64,000 bases of DNA from Willaertia magna (Eukaryota; Heterolobosea; Eutetramitea; Acrasida; Naegleriidae), in NCBI GenBank assembly GCA_902984215.1, contig CADWAF010001104.1, positions 1 through 64,000 on the forward strand, in the 5' to 3' direction. A program made the translations under genes and the position numbers. Under the pieces are notes generated by a model that searched no databases, was not told the origin of the DNA, and was given only the letters and a program-made list of their open reading frames with translations. Every line of letters begins with the position of its first letter. The stretch's first letter is position 1. Positions 30,042 through 41,200 of this stretch are shown here, piece after piece.

Positions 30042-31430
30042 ATGAGTTCACAACAATCAACTAAAATCTTTTTCTCTGGAGCAATTGAGTACACTCAAGC
30101 ACCATATGACAAAGAAACCGATATTTATTGCATGGCAAGTCTACAAGCACCGGAATATGAAACTGAAGAAAGACAAGCAAGATCCGGTTTAGATTTAATA
30201 TGTGTTATAGATAAGTCTGGTTCTATGGCAGGATCTAAAATTGATTTAGTTCGTAAAACCTTAAGCTTTATGGTAGAACAACTTAAAGATAATGATAGAA
30301 TTGCATTAGTTGAATTTGATTCAAACGTATCAACTAGCCTTCAACTTGTAAATATGAATGAACAAGGTAAAAAACAAGCAAAGAAATCAATTGAAGCAAT
30401 CCGTGCAGGATCATGTACAAATTTAAGTGGTGGATTATTTGCAGGTTTAGATATTATTGCAAACCGCCAAAAACCAAATGAAATTACTTCTGTATTATTA
30501 TTTACAGATGGTTTAGCAAATGAAGGAATTACGACAACTACAGAAATTGTACAAAAGATGGAAAAGTATATTCATAGTGAGATTAAACAAAATTTATCTG
30601 TATTTTGTTTTGGTTTTGGGAATGATGTAGATGCAAATATGTTAACATCAATTGCACAAGCAGGTTCTGGTTTATATTACTTTGTTAGATCAGTTGATGA
30701 AATTCCAAAATCTTTTGGTGATGTTTTAGGTGGTTTAGTTAGTGTAATTGGTCAAACAATTAAGGTTAAACTTGAACCTAATCAAAATGTTAAATTGAAG
30801 AAAGTTTTTACAACTTTTAGAAAACAAGATCTTGAAGGTGGTGTTGGTTCAGAAATTCAAATTGGTGACATTTATAGTGAAGAAAAGAAAGATATTGTAT
30901 TTGTATTAACTTTGCCTGCTCTTTCTTCTCCAATTGAACAACAACAATTATGTAAAGTATCATTGAATTACTTTAATGTTATTGAGACTGAATTACAATC
31001 TGCTAGCTTTGATGTAGTTGTAGATCGTTCAACAAATGTTGTGCCATCAAAACAATGTGCAAATGTAAAATTAGATGTACAAAGAAATAGAGTTGAAGCT
31101 GGTGAGGCTTTAGAACAAGGAAGAAAATTGGCAGATGAAAATAAATTAGTTGAAGGAAGAAAGGTAATAACTGATGCAATAACTAAAATTGAACAATCTG
31201 TTAGTGCAAATGATGAATTTTGTCAAGGTTTAATATTAGATTTGAAACAATGTTTAGATAACATGGTTGACCATACTTCTTATTTAAATGTTGGTAGTAA
31301 GATGATGAACAATTATTGGCAAGCAAACATGCAACAAAGATCAACTCACTCAGAAAGTAGTGTTTCACAAAAATTAATGAGAAACAAAAAGAAGGTTTCT
31401 ATGGCCAATAAGTTTTCTGAAAATATGTAA
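30042..31430 (+). CDS. von Willebrand factor A domain protein
   Basis: 462 residues from the ATG at 30042 (the frame extends upstream to 30000 without an ATG). A VWA domain lies at about residues 50-240: LDLICVIDKSGSMAGSK gives the MIDAS metal site (Asp57-x-Ser59-x-Ser61), then TNLSGGLFAGLD with the MIDAS threonine and VLLFTDGLANEGI with the MIDAS Asp. After it come a beta-rich segment (QTIKVKLEPNQNVKLKK) and a helical C-terminus (AGEALEQGRKLADENK). There is no signal peptide, so it is probably cytosolic. The order VWA, beta-rich domain, helical tail resembles plant/protist VWA-RING (WAV3) proteins without the RING. Ligand unknown. The divergent neighbour is the calpain. Confidence 0.82.
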   Translation: MSSQQSTKIFFSGAIEYTQAPYDKETDIYCMASLQAPEYETEERQARSGLDLICVIDKSGSMAGSKIDLVRKTLSFMVEQLKDNDRIALVEFDSNVSTSLQLVNMNEQGKKQAKKSIEAIRAGSCTNLSGGLFAGLDIIANRQKPNEITSVLLFTDGLANEGITTTTEIVQKMEKYIHSEIKQNLSVFCFGFGNDVDANMLTSIAQAGSGLYYFVRSVDEIPKSFGDVLGGLVSVIGQTIKVKLEPNQNVKLKKVFTTFRKQDLEGGVGSEIQIGDIYSEEKKDIVFVLTLPALSSPIEQQQLCKVSLNYFNVIETELQSASFDVVVDRSTNVVPSKQCANVKLDVQRNRVEAGEALEQGRKLADENKLVEGRKVITDAITKIEQSVSANDEFCQGLILDLKQCLDNMVDHTSYLNVGSKMMNNYWQANMQQRSTHSESSVSQKLMRNKKKVSMANKFSENM

Positions 31431-31622
31431 TTATAATGAAATAAAATAATTTATTGCCCTACAACGTTAATTAAAAAGTCCTTTTAAAAACCAATTTCTT
31501 AATACAAATATTACAAATTTTAAATTTATAATGCAAATATATTTTTTACAATAAAACTGTATTTATTATTTTATTATTACGTATTAAAATAATTAAAAAT
31601 TGCTGAATTAAATTAGCAGTAC

Positions 31623-32828
31623 TCAATGATTTTCGGTATTAAGGTTCATCAATTTTTTGAGGTTTTCTACGTATTCATTTGGAGGACCATCCTTAATACA
31701 AGAATTAAGATTTGTTTCAGTTTCTTCTGCAGCTTCCTTAGAACGCATAAACATTTTCCTTTCAAAGTTATGAACAGCTGAAAACCAATCGTTGTTGTTT
31801 GGCGAGGTTAAACAATCTGCTAGATCTGAAGCGTCAATAAGTGCTAAATTAACACCTTCACCTGCAAATGGTGACATTACATGAGCTGCATCTCCAATAA
31901 TTGTAACACCAGGAACAGTTTTCCAATCCCAAACTGGAGGAAAGGCATAAATTTTACGTAAGACAAATTTATCTTCTGAGTAATTCAAGAAATCAAGTAA
32001 TTGTGGACTCCAATCCTTAAATTCGTTTAGAACAGTTTCTCTTACTAGTGAAGTATTATTGTAATCTAACTGGTTGATAGGATCATTTTCTGGAATACGT
32101 AAAACAAAATAAATTCTAATACTATTATTTGAATTAAGTTGTGCCATAATTGCCTTATTATCGGAAAATGCAAACAAACTTCCTTTCCCAACCAAATAGG
32201 TAAGTCTAAGATTACTATCCTTTGGCTTTGTTATTACTGCCTCAATGAAAGTAACTCCAGAATAATTTGGTTTGCAGTTGCCACAAAATTGTGACCTCAC
32301 TTTTGACCAGGCTCCATCACACCCAACCAGAAAATCAGTTTCGGTACTACTTCCATCTTTAAAACTTATTTTGTGACGTCCAGTTTGTCCGCCAATTACT
32401 TCAATGGAGGTAATGGTCTTGCTGAAATGAACAGTTCCTTCTTTTAAGGAAGATAGTAGTAATTTTCTTAAATCTAAACGATCTACTTCTGGTCTAAAGA
32501 AATCGTTCTCTTTGGCCTCATCATGAAGTAAGACGTTTGCGTGCTTATCTAAAATTTTCATTTCCTCTCCTTCAGGACGAGAAATCTTAATGAATTCTTC
32601 GTAAAGTCCACAAGCTTTCAATGCTACCTGTCCCTTATCTTGATGTATATCAAGACAGCCACCTTGATCTCTTTGTTCAATAGATTCTTCCCTTTCAAAG
32701 ATTTCTACATTCACTCCTCTGACTTGTAAAATACGAGCAAGAGCCAATCCTGCTGGTCCAGCACCAATAATTGTAACAGTTTTGTCAAACATTTCTTCTT
32801 GAATTTGTGAATGAAAATAGTATTTCAC
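31623..32828 (-). CDS. FAD-dependent aromatic-ring-hydroxylase-type monooxygenase (TetX-like branch)
   Basis: Single exon, 401 residues; the start could also be the internal Met at 32792. The Rossmann FAD motif VTIIGAGPAGLALARIL (Gly-x-Gly-x-x-Gly) ends in an acidic residue on the second strand (VEIFEREES). Next come GGCLDIHQDKGQVAL and a DRLDLRKLLL motif (class A arginine/DxR-type region), and near residue 308 GDAAHVMSPFAGEGVNLAL, the second FAD site. The G..LD.H...GQ.AL pattern is characteristic of the TetX-like group of bacterial and fungal flavin monooxygenases. Substrate unknown; resistance cannot be inferred. No introns, and codon use matches its neighbours, so if it arrived by transfer it is fully ameliorated. 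Confidence 0.85.
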   Translation of the reverse strand: MKYYFHSQIQEEMFDKTVTIIGAGPAGLALARILQVRGVNVEIFEREESIEQRDQGGCLDIHQDKGQVALKACGLYEEFIKISRPEGEEMKILDKHANVLLHDEAKENDFFRPEVDRLDLRKLLLSSLKEGTVHFSKTITSIEVIGGQTGRHKISFKDGSSTETDFLVGCDGAWSKVRSQFCGNCKPNYSGVTFIEAVITKPKDSNLRLTYLVGKGSLFAFSDNKAIMAQLNSNNSIRIYFVLRIPENDPINQLDYNNTSLVRETVLNEFKDWSPQLLDFLNYSEDKFVLRKIYAFPPVWDWKTVPGVTIIGDAAHVMSPFAGEGVNLALIDASDLADCLTSPNNNDWFSAVHNFERKMFMRSKEAAEETETNLNSCIKDGPPNEYVENLKKLMNLNTENH

Positions 32829-33026
32829 TAAAGTTTTTATTTATATCATCTGGTAGTCCTATGCCATAGCACTAGGGTAATTTTTGTGCGACAAACACGC
32901 ACATATTTCTTATTGCTATGCGCTATCAAATTTTGAACTGCAATTGCAAAGCTCTTTAGTAAATTTTTGTATAAAAGGATTTACAATAATTTATTTTGTA
33001 ATAGTTAGGGATAATGTACAATTAAT

Positions 33027-34493
33027 TTAACATTCTTGTCCAAATTCTTCAGTGAATTTTTCGTATCCATACAAATCATCTTTAGAAACAGATGGTCTTG
33101 TTGTTCGCAACGCTTTTATAAAATCTCTCTTTGTCACATCAGGTGGAAGTAATTTATCTGAAGGAACTTCGTGTAAAGATAGCTCAATAGCATCTGGATC
33201 ACCAGGTGAACAAGGGGTTAATAAATCATTTGATTGTTCTCCAGTAACTGGACAAACACCAATTACTTTCTTAAAGTGTGTTGCTATTTGACATGTTCTT
33301 ACAGGCTCCATTAAAGCATTTCTTACAAGAATGGAAATATCGGATCCAGAATAACCTTCTGTCATTAAGGCTAGCTCTTCAAAATCTTCTTTCTTTAATT
33401 GATTTGGTGTTTTACCAATATGAATTTTAAACATAGCTGCACGAGCTTGAAAATCTGGTAGTGGAATATAAACTCTTCTTTCAAATCTTCTTCTTATTGC
33501 AGGATCTAATCCCCATGGCACGTTTGTTGCTGCTAAAACCAAAACTCCAGTATCATCTTTACCTACTCCTTGCATTTGAACTAAAAATTCGGTTTTTATT
33601 CTTCTAGTACTGTCGTTATCACCTTCTCCTCTTGAACTACACATACTATCAATTTCATCAATGAAAATGATAGAAGGCTTATTTTGTCTTGCCATTTCAA
33701 ATAATGAACGAACTAACTTTTCACTTTCTCCTTGCCATTTACTAACTAGATCGGAAGATGAAACAGAGAAGAAAGTTGAATCGGCTTCAGTGGCTACAGC
33801 CTTTGCTAAGTAACTTTTACCCGTTCCAGGAGGCTATCAAAGGATTTAAATAAATTAATGAAATAATAAACACTTACTCCGTATAATAATATTCCTCTCC
33901 AAGGAGTTCTCTTTCCAGTAAAAAGTTGAGGGAATTTAAGTGGCAGAATAACTGCTTCTTTCAGAGCTTCCTTAGCTCCTTCTAATCCAGCGATATCTTC
34001 CCATTTAACATTTGGTTTTTCTTTTACAATTGCTCCTTCTAATTGACCTAATAATTGAGCCTTTTCATCTTCTTCTTTCTTTTCTTTCTTTGATCTTTTA
34101 AAGTTTTAAAAAGAAACTATTTGATCAAAAACTTACTTTGATTTCGAAGCGGAACCACTTGATGAACCCGCAGAATCACTATCACCTCCCTTTTCAATTT
34201 CCGATTTTTCTCTTAAATATGCTTTAATTTGTTCGGCTCTATCCATTAGTTCATTTACTTTTTGTTTTAATAATTCTTTCTTTTTTGGATTTTTACTTTC
34301 ATCTATAGTGAATGGATTTTGTTTTTAAATATTAATAATTGTTATGAAGGCACTTACGTTTTATTGCAGTCATAAAGAAATCAATAGATTTTAAATATAA
34401 TCTTTGGGCTTCATCGTAATTCTTTGCTTCATCTTGTTCAGCAGCTTGTTTTGCATGTTCAATGGCTGGCGTCACAAAATCAACGTAAGACAT
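33027..34493 (-). CDS. VPS4: Vacuolar protein sorting-associated protein 4 (ESCRT AAA ATPase)
   Basis: Four exons (34493-34358, 34302-34137, 34094-33878, 33833-33027) with introns of 55, 42 and 44 bases; 441 residues, the same length as animal VPS4. The N-terminal MIT domain (about 1-75; [20 protein letters not shown]) binds ESCRT-III tails. The AAA module has [21 protein letters not shown], Walker A GPPGTGKS (Lys179), Walker [11 protein letters not shown] (Asp232-Glu233), the second-region homology motif with arginine fingers ([15 protein letters not shown]) and the VPS4-specific beta domain and C-terminal helix ([12 protein letters not shown]). It disassembles ESCRT-III in multivesicular body formation, cytokinesis and membrane repair. 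All catalytic residues are present. Confidence 0.96.
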
Positions 34494-34715
34494 TTTTTAA
34501 ATTCTAATAATTGTTAGTTCTTAATTTTCGCAACAACTATTTTTAAAAAGGGATATCAAATTGTCTTCTAATTGAAAACGGATACTCTTTTATTCCCTCC
34601 AATTTCAAAAATCAACTGAGAATTGCAAGGTGGTTTAAGGAAATACAATGCAATCCTTACTGAAGGGAACTAGAACTAATAATCAATCAAAAATAATAAC
34701 ATAATGGATTGTCGT

Positions 34716-34892
34716 TTATACTTGGGTTAAAACAACTAATTTTTTTGTTCCGAAAACACAAAGAACATTTAATTGTAACACAATGTTTTGATTTAAGACT
34801 AAATTCACATCAGTTTTAATTAGATCTTCTTCTGATGTGAATTTCTTCTTTGGAGTATTGTTGCTTCCCGCTACTTTTAAAACTACGACCAC
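34716..34892 (-). other. Orphan 58-codon minus-strand frame downstream of a splice-acceptor-like site
   Basis: The frame lacks an ATG; it opens after TAATAATTTTAG and reads through KKKFTSEEDLIKTDVNLVLNQ to a stop at 34716. It could be a last exon whose first exon lies under the plus-strand gene that starts at 34945, a relic, or chance. No family recognised. Confidence 0.2.
34801..34844. repeat. Perfect 13-bp inverted repeat with 18-base loop
   Basis: AAATTCACATCAG (34801-34813) and CTGATGTGAATTT (34832-34844) are exact reverse complements. This would form a stem-loop in RNA, or could be a dimer-type protein site, about 100 bp upstream of the plus-strand start at 34945 and inside the orphan minus-strand frame. 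Confidence 0.7.
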
Positions 34893-34944
34893 CTAAAATT
34901 ATTAAAGACAACAAATTAAAAAAAAGAAACTGTCTGTTGGAGAT

Positions 34945-36498
34945 ATGAATTTACTCAACACTAGTAATTCGGGAAAGAGAAGTGCATCAACAGGTCCTAC
35001 TACTAACAATACCACCTTATTTCATCCCCTTAAAAATTATGTACCTGCAATATCTGCTAGCACCGCCGCTAATTCTTTAGTTAGCTCTTTAATCAATACT
35101 TATGATCACAATAATATTAACAGTAATTCACTAAGAAAAAATCATTCAAACACAAATTCATCAAATAATTTATTATCCAGTTACAATCACCAATTAAATA
35201 ATTCAAAGTATGTTCTGCTCCCTAGTATGTCAAAGCGAACGTCAAGAGAAGACGACAATGATTTACATGGAGAAGAAGATGAATTAGCAACAATGGAAAA
35301 TGTATTAAGCAATAATTATGCCTTACCCAAAGCTAAAATGAAATACACTGAGTTAGGAAATAAAATTAATGTAAGTAATTTATTAAAAACGATTAATTTA
35401 TAAAAGTATAGTCTTTAGATGCTCAAATTATGCAACAAGATAAATTAAGGAAAAAAAGACAGCAACAACTGGAGAATTTAGATTATAAGATAGACTCTCT
35501 TGCAAGTCAAATAAAAAAAACTGTAGACAGCATTGAGGCGCTAGATGCCAAAATTGACAAAGTTGAAAATTGTAAGTTGTAAATATGATTTTTGTTGTAA
35601 CCAAATGTCAGTAATACACCAGGAGAAAGGAGCTAGAGAGCTTCAAGAAAAGAATATAATTGCACTAATAGAAGAAAAATTTGCTTCAATAACAACTAAA
35701 ATAGAACAGGAAAAATATTTAAGGAATACAGAATATGAAAATAATAGAAAAAAAGTTAAATCTCTGGAAGAAGAGATTGGTGTTTTTCATTTGAATTTAG
35801 AATCGTTAGAGCAAGGGATAGACAGTGTTTCACAACAGATTGTTCAAATTACAACTAGTACCTCAAACTTTCAAAATCAATACAAAGTTGATAAGAAAGC
35901 GGCTGCTGATTCTCAATTGAACGACTTAAAAGAAATTCAAGGTAAAATTGTAGAGCTAAAACAAAAACAGCATAACATGGAATTAGATATTACAAAACAA
36001 AATGAACAATTAATAAGCTACACAAATTCACAATTTGTAGGGGTGACAGGAAAGTTAACTCAACTCCAACAAGATTTTGAGCAAAGCTCTAAAACTATAA
36101 CTGAACCTCTTTGGCAACAAATAACTCTGTTACTGCAACAAATAGAGAATAACAAATTGCAGGTAAATCAACAAGTGGGAACTCTCCAACAACAAATATT
36201 ACAAACTAAAGTGTCAATTTTAAATGAGTCAATTAAACCTGAAATTTCTAAACTTGAAAAATTGATATACTCCAATAATCAACAGTCCAAACAAAAAGAT
36301 TTTGAATTAAAATCAGACATTGACAAATTACAAGAACAAACAACTAAATTGATAACAAAGATAGAGGAAAGAATGACTGAATCAGATGAGCAAAGAAATG
36401 AAAGTGAAACTAACATATTAAAGCTTTTATCAAAAACAATGTCGAGAATAAAGAATGGAATAGAAGTAACAGCACTGGAAGATCCAAACATTTTGTAA
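34945..36498 (+). CDS. Long coiled-coil protein, family not assigned
   Basis: Three exons (34945-35370, 35412-35571, 35612-36498) with introns of 41 and 40 bases; 490 residues. The first ~140 residues are Ser/Asn-rich and basic. From about residue 145 to the end it is almost continuous coiled coil (RKKRQQQLENLDYKIDSLASQIKK, ALIEEKFASITTKIEQ, VTGKLTQLQQDFEQ), with a short break at TEPLWQQ. The disordered head plus long rod recalls cytoskeletal rod proteins such as SF-assemblins, and also animal FAM81, but I see no diagnostic motif and do not name it. A cytoskeletal or flagellar-root role is a guess. Confidence 0.75.
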
Positions 36499-36570
36499 TT
36501 AATTAAACTTTATAAACCTTTTGTGTTAATTACAACCTATTCTTCGAATTTTTTGAATTCACAAAAAAAA

Positions 36571-37731
36571 ATGGCCAAAAAGAAAACAAAACCATCAACC
36601 AACGAAGAAGAAAAGAAGAGAAAAAGAACACCTGAGATAGAAGAAAAAGATGAAAATAAAGTGAAAGAAAACAAAAAAGGTAATAAAAAAGATATTTCCG
36701 AAAAGAAAGAAGTAGATTCTAGTGATGATGATTTTAGCAGCAGTAGTGATGAAGAAGATGAAATTATTCATTCAAAAGCTTTTAGAAATAAAATTGTTGC
36801 TTTTGAATATAAAACTAAAGAGTATCCAGAACATTCAAATTTTATATTTTATAAACAGCATCAAGGTAAAATTCCTAATAGAAAAGGAGAAGAAGAAAAT
36901 AATACAGGAAATGATAGAATGAAAGGACACGTTCTATTTTGTACTAATTTACCTGTTTATACTGAGATGAATGAACTTTCTAATTTATTTTCAAAATCAT
37001 TTGATTCACCAATTGGAGAATGTTTTGTTAGTCACTTAGAAGTTAACAAACAATTTATCACACCTAATAGAATAGCTATTTCTTCTAAAGAAGATGAAAC
37101 AGAACAAGAAGAAACTAATCTTTATTTAAGTTACAAATCACCATTCAGTTCTTATCAAGAGAAACCTTTCCTTTCTAATGGAACTGCTCATATCTTAATA
37201 AATAAAACATCTTCTGTTAAAAAAGCTTTAGAAAAAGATATTCATTTAATAAAGGAAGGAAGTACAAATAAGCAAGAAATAGAAATAAAAAAAAATAATG
37301 GTATTGGGTTAAAAAGATACATAAAAGAATTTACAAATGATAAATTACCTTCTGGTGACAAGTTAAAAGAATATAAAAAGGAATTAAATACATGGATGGT
37401 AAATTTTGATAAGAAAGATAAGGAAAGAGAGAAAATAATTGACACCTTAAGAAATGTACCTGATGAAAAGGGTTGGGTTAAAGTATTCAATAGACCTGGA
37501 AGACATTCAGAAGAATTATTAACTGCAACTGATTTAGAAAATAAGAAGAAGAATAAGAAGAACAAAAAGACAGGTAGAGCCCCATTATCAGTACCATTCT
37601 ATAAATTCCAAAGGGTAGAAAAGAAGAAGAAAGAATTTGAAGAATTAAGGGATCAATTTGAGAAGGATTTACAAATATTAGAAAAGATGAAACAACAAAA
37701 GAAATTTGAACCTATCCATAAAGAGGAATAA
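36571..37731 (+). CDS. RRP7: Ribosomal RNA-processing protein 7 homologue
   Basis: 386 residues from the ATG at 36571, in an A-rich context (the frame is open further upstream). The Lys/Glu-rich N-terminus has basic nuclear-localisation-type clusters (KKKTKPS, EEKKRKRTP). The middle (about 95-220) has an RRM-like fold: HVLFCTNLPVYTEMNELSNLFSK and AHILINKTSSVKKALE. The C-terminal RRP7 domain is diagnostic: VPDEKGWVKV, PFYKFQRVEKKKKEFEELRDQF and the terminal ILEKMKQQKKFEP, as in yeast Rrp7 and human RRP7A. It acts in the nucleolus on the small-subunit processome. Insertions of Lys/Glu in the middle make it longer than human RRP7A (280). No introns. Confidence 0.86.
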   Translation: MAKKKTKPSTNEEEKKRKRTPEIEEKDENKVKENKKGNKKDISEKKEVDSSDDDFSSSSDEEDEIIHSKAFRNKIVAFEYKTKEYPEHSNFIFYKQHQGKIPNRKGEEENNTGNDRMKGHVLFCTNLPVYTEMNELSNLFSKSFDSPIGECFVSHLEVNKQFITPNRIAISSKEDETEQEETNLYLSYKSPFSSYQEKPFLSNGTAHILINKTSSVKKALEKDIHLIKEGSTNKQEIEIKKNNGIGLKRYIKEFTNDKLPSGDKLKEYKKELNTWMVNFDKKDKEREKIIDTLRNVPDEKGWVKVFNRPGRHSEELLTATDLENKKKNKKNKKTGRAPLSVPFYKFQRVEKKKKEFEELRDQFEKDLQILEKMKQQKKFEPIHKEE

Positions 37732-38257
37732 ATTTAATTTTGTTTATTAAGGTCACATTCTTTTGTTGCCATAAACAGCCTTTGTCATCACTTACTTTTT
37801 ATATGATACGTAAATTTAGTGCAGCGTTACGTTAGCACAATCCTTAAGACAGGAGGAAGCAATTTAAGAATGGTATATTCAAAGTAACAGACTCCCATTT
37901 TCTCTTACAGGAGGTTTAATGGTGCAACTTCCACCGTAGATTGAACTGTTGTCTCTTAAGTGGCTTGCTTCACATACAAATATAAACAATTCGCTTTCCA
38001 AAATAATTTAAGTTATTTAGGTTTAAATTGAAGAAAGAAAAAATTGCTTCTTTCTATTATTTCTTCTTCTCTCCAACAAACCTTGCGTTTCTTTTTTATC
38101 ATTGTGTCAACTCTAAAACTTGCATTATAAAACATTAATCGAGATTGCTGAATTAAAAACAATTATCCAACAACGAGAATCCAAAATAATTTCGAAAAAA
38201 GCACATTTTTATATTTTTTTTTAGATATTTCGAGGTATTTTAAAAAAAAGAGAACGA
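37732..38257. other. Intergenic region, 526 bp
   Basis: Upstream of the hybrid kinase gene. The first 250 bases are less A/T-rich than average, and a polypyrimidine plus CTTACAG at about 37900-37910 looks like a splice acceptor but has no partner frame. The last 200 bases are T/A-rich and probably hold the kinase promoter. Confidence 0.4.
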
Positions 38258-41200
38258 ATGCAACCTTCTAGCGGTACCACTTCAAAACTTGTAGTTTTAC
38301 CTTCTTCTTCTCCTTCTACCCCAACATTTACAAATTCTACATATCAAAGTGGTATACCTACCCCTGTAGATAATATTATTAGTAATGATATTACTTCCAC
38401 ACCTACCTCTAACTCTAGTAAAAATTTAATTCATAATAAACCTTTAGACGTTCATCTATCTTCTAGTCCTAAAAACCAAATAATAGAACTTCAAGACATT
38501 TCTATAACGAATAATAATATTCGTAATAATAATACTTCTAACATGAATAACATCAATAATAATAATATTGTTACTTCTCCAACTAGCCAAGAAGAAAATT
38601 CTCATGCTATAGTACAAATAAATACAATACCCAACAATAATAATAACATTATAAAAACATCAAGTACGGCTAATACTCATCAAACAAATACAATGATGAT
38701 AGAAAATAATATGACGGTAATAAACCCATACTCACCAACAATAGAGAATAATCCTAATGATGAACCTAATTCATATAGTAATAATTTTAATAATAGATTT
38801 AAAAGATTAATTTCACAAATGTTTGGTAAATCATCTTGTTTTTGTGGATATCGATTTACAAATTTTCCAGGTTTAAGAGCACATTCAAGTATAAAAGATC
38901 CATATGAGAGGTTAAGTGTTGCTTATTATTCGGTTTATTTTGTTTTTCATTTGTTTTTTAGTATAACAAGTAAGTTTAAGATTATTAATTTATTTACATT
39001 ATTTTTATAGTGATTATACAACAGTTAATTAGATTTAAAACGTTAAGTTTATTGTATATATTAGATTCTGCATTTTCATTAATTGGATTTATAATGTTTC
39101 GATCGCCATTTCCATTTGCTTTTCTTTATGTATTTTTAGTTTATATAATTGTTACTCCTTATATTTTAATTAGTTTATCAACAGCATCGATAGAAACGAA
39201 TTCAATATTAACTTTAATATTATATCAATCAACTAAGTATCAAACATATACACATTTAATAACAAGTTCATGCTTTAGGTTAATTTTATTTCCATCAGCA
39301 TTTGCAGCTATAGGATGTTCAAGTATTAAAACTTTAACTGTTATTATAATATGTTACGGGCTATCATTTTTACAATTTGCTTGGTTATCACCATTTTTAC
39401 AAACAACATCTGAGAATATATCGTTTGGAGATTATTTTTGTGATATTTTATTTCAAAGTATACCTTTTGAAGTTATTTTATTAATTTTAAATAGTATGCA
39501 CCAAGCATTTAGATCACAAATTAGAGAAGTTGAGCAACGATTATCTAATATGTTAAATATTACAAATGAAGCAATAATAATACAAAGTAGAAGAAAAAAG
39601 AAAATAATTTATGTAAATTCATCTTTTGAGAAAATGTTTGGTTATTCTAATGAAGAAATAGTTTCAGCTAACAAGAGTATTTTAGATTTACTAGTTGGAC
39701 CACCTTCAATAACAACAGATATATGGAATTTATGTAAGGCAAGGACGAAATTAGGTGATAGATTTGGTGTTGAAGTTACCCACAAAGTAGATTATTTTAA
39801 CGCTAAGAAAGTTGATGTATATATTATTAGAAATAATGAATTAAATGATCAAGTAAGATTAATGAATGAAAAGGCAAGACAAGCTCAGATTGAATTACAA
39901 AGTAGAACTACGTTTTTCAGTATGATTTCCCATGATTTAAAAAATCCATTAAATTCAATTTATTTAATCGCACAGAAAATGCATGATGATTTTCAAAATC
40001 AGCAAGGTATAGATCCTCATGAAGGATTAGAATGGATGAATATGATTTTATCTAGTTGTCACATTTTAAGTAACATTGTATCTGATATTTTATCTTCTTC
40101 TAAATTAGAAGCTGGTAATGTGGAATTAGAAGAGGCTAATTTTGATTTACAATATTCTATTGAAGAAATTGTTTCAATTAACAGTGTTCCAGCATTTAAG
40201 AAAGGATTAGATGTTGGTTTAGAAATTGATATTAAAAAAGAGTCAATGCATCGTGTGCCTATTGTAGTAAGGGGTGATGTACATAAATTTCAACAGATAT
40301 TAACAAATTTATTAGGTAATGCTATCAAATTCACTCATACAGGTAGCGTTTGTGTCAGTGTTGAAATACAAGAGGAAAGAGATGATGCTGTTAAAGTATT
40401 TGTCTCTGTATGTGATACAGGAATAGGTATTCCTAAAGAAAAACAAGGAGATTTATTTAAAATATTTTCTAGATTAAAGAAAGATAAAGAATATGAAGGA
40501 TGTGGTTTAGGTTTATCTATTTGTAAAAACTTAACAAATTTAATGGGTGGTGATATTGGTTGTCATTCTAATGGTGTTGCTGGAAGTAATTTTTGGTTTA
40601 CTGTTGAATTCCAAAAAGCATTTACAAATAGTGAAGACTTTGATAAATTAATTGAGAGAGCTGAAAGACGTTTCCCTTTAACATCTAAGAATAATTTAAC
40701 CGAAGTACGTGAAAGATTCCATAAAGTTTATGGAGATTCTTATTGTCTAGTAATTTATAAAGAAAGTAAAATAAGAGGAATATTATCAAACTACGTAAGA
40801 GAAATTACAAATGATGGAGTAATATGTTTGGAGGCGGTAGATGGTACATTTGATAATGCAGATAAATTAGAACATGTTTTAGAAGAATTTTTACATGGAC
40901 ATAATGTATCATCTATTCATGAATGGAAGGTTAAGAAACCAATAACTGTAATAACATTAGATGATTCATGCTTTTTACCTGAAAACTTACCTAAGTCTGA
41001 AAATGCATTATTTACTAATACTGTCATAAGTCAAGCATCATCTTCAACAGGTAGAAGAAGTAGTTCAGTAATTTATTCACCAATTGAAATGGAAAGAATA
41101 CATTCTACAATAATTAGATTAAAGGAAGTTGTTGAAAATCACAATGCTAAATTAACAACACTTCAACCATCTATTAATCCTAGTTTCTATAAATTAATTG

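Noticed and set aside
31623..32828. Calling the flavin monooxygenase an antibiotic-resistance gene
   Set aside because: Family-level motifs do not define the substrate; only the general enzyme class is supported.
37880..37925. Splice-acceptor-like CTTACAG with downstream short frame
   Set aside because: No matching donor or coding exon upstream and the frame closes quickly.
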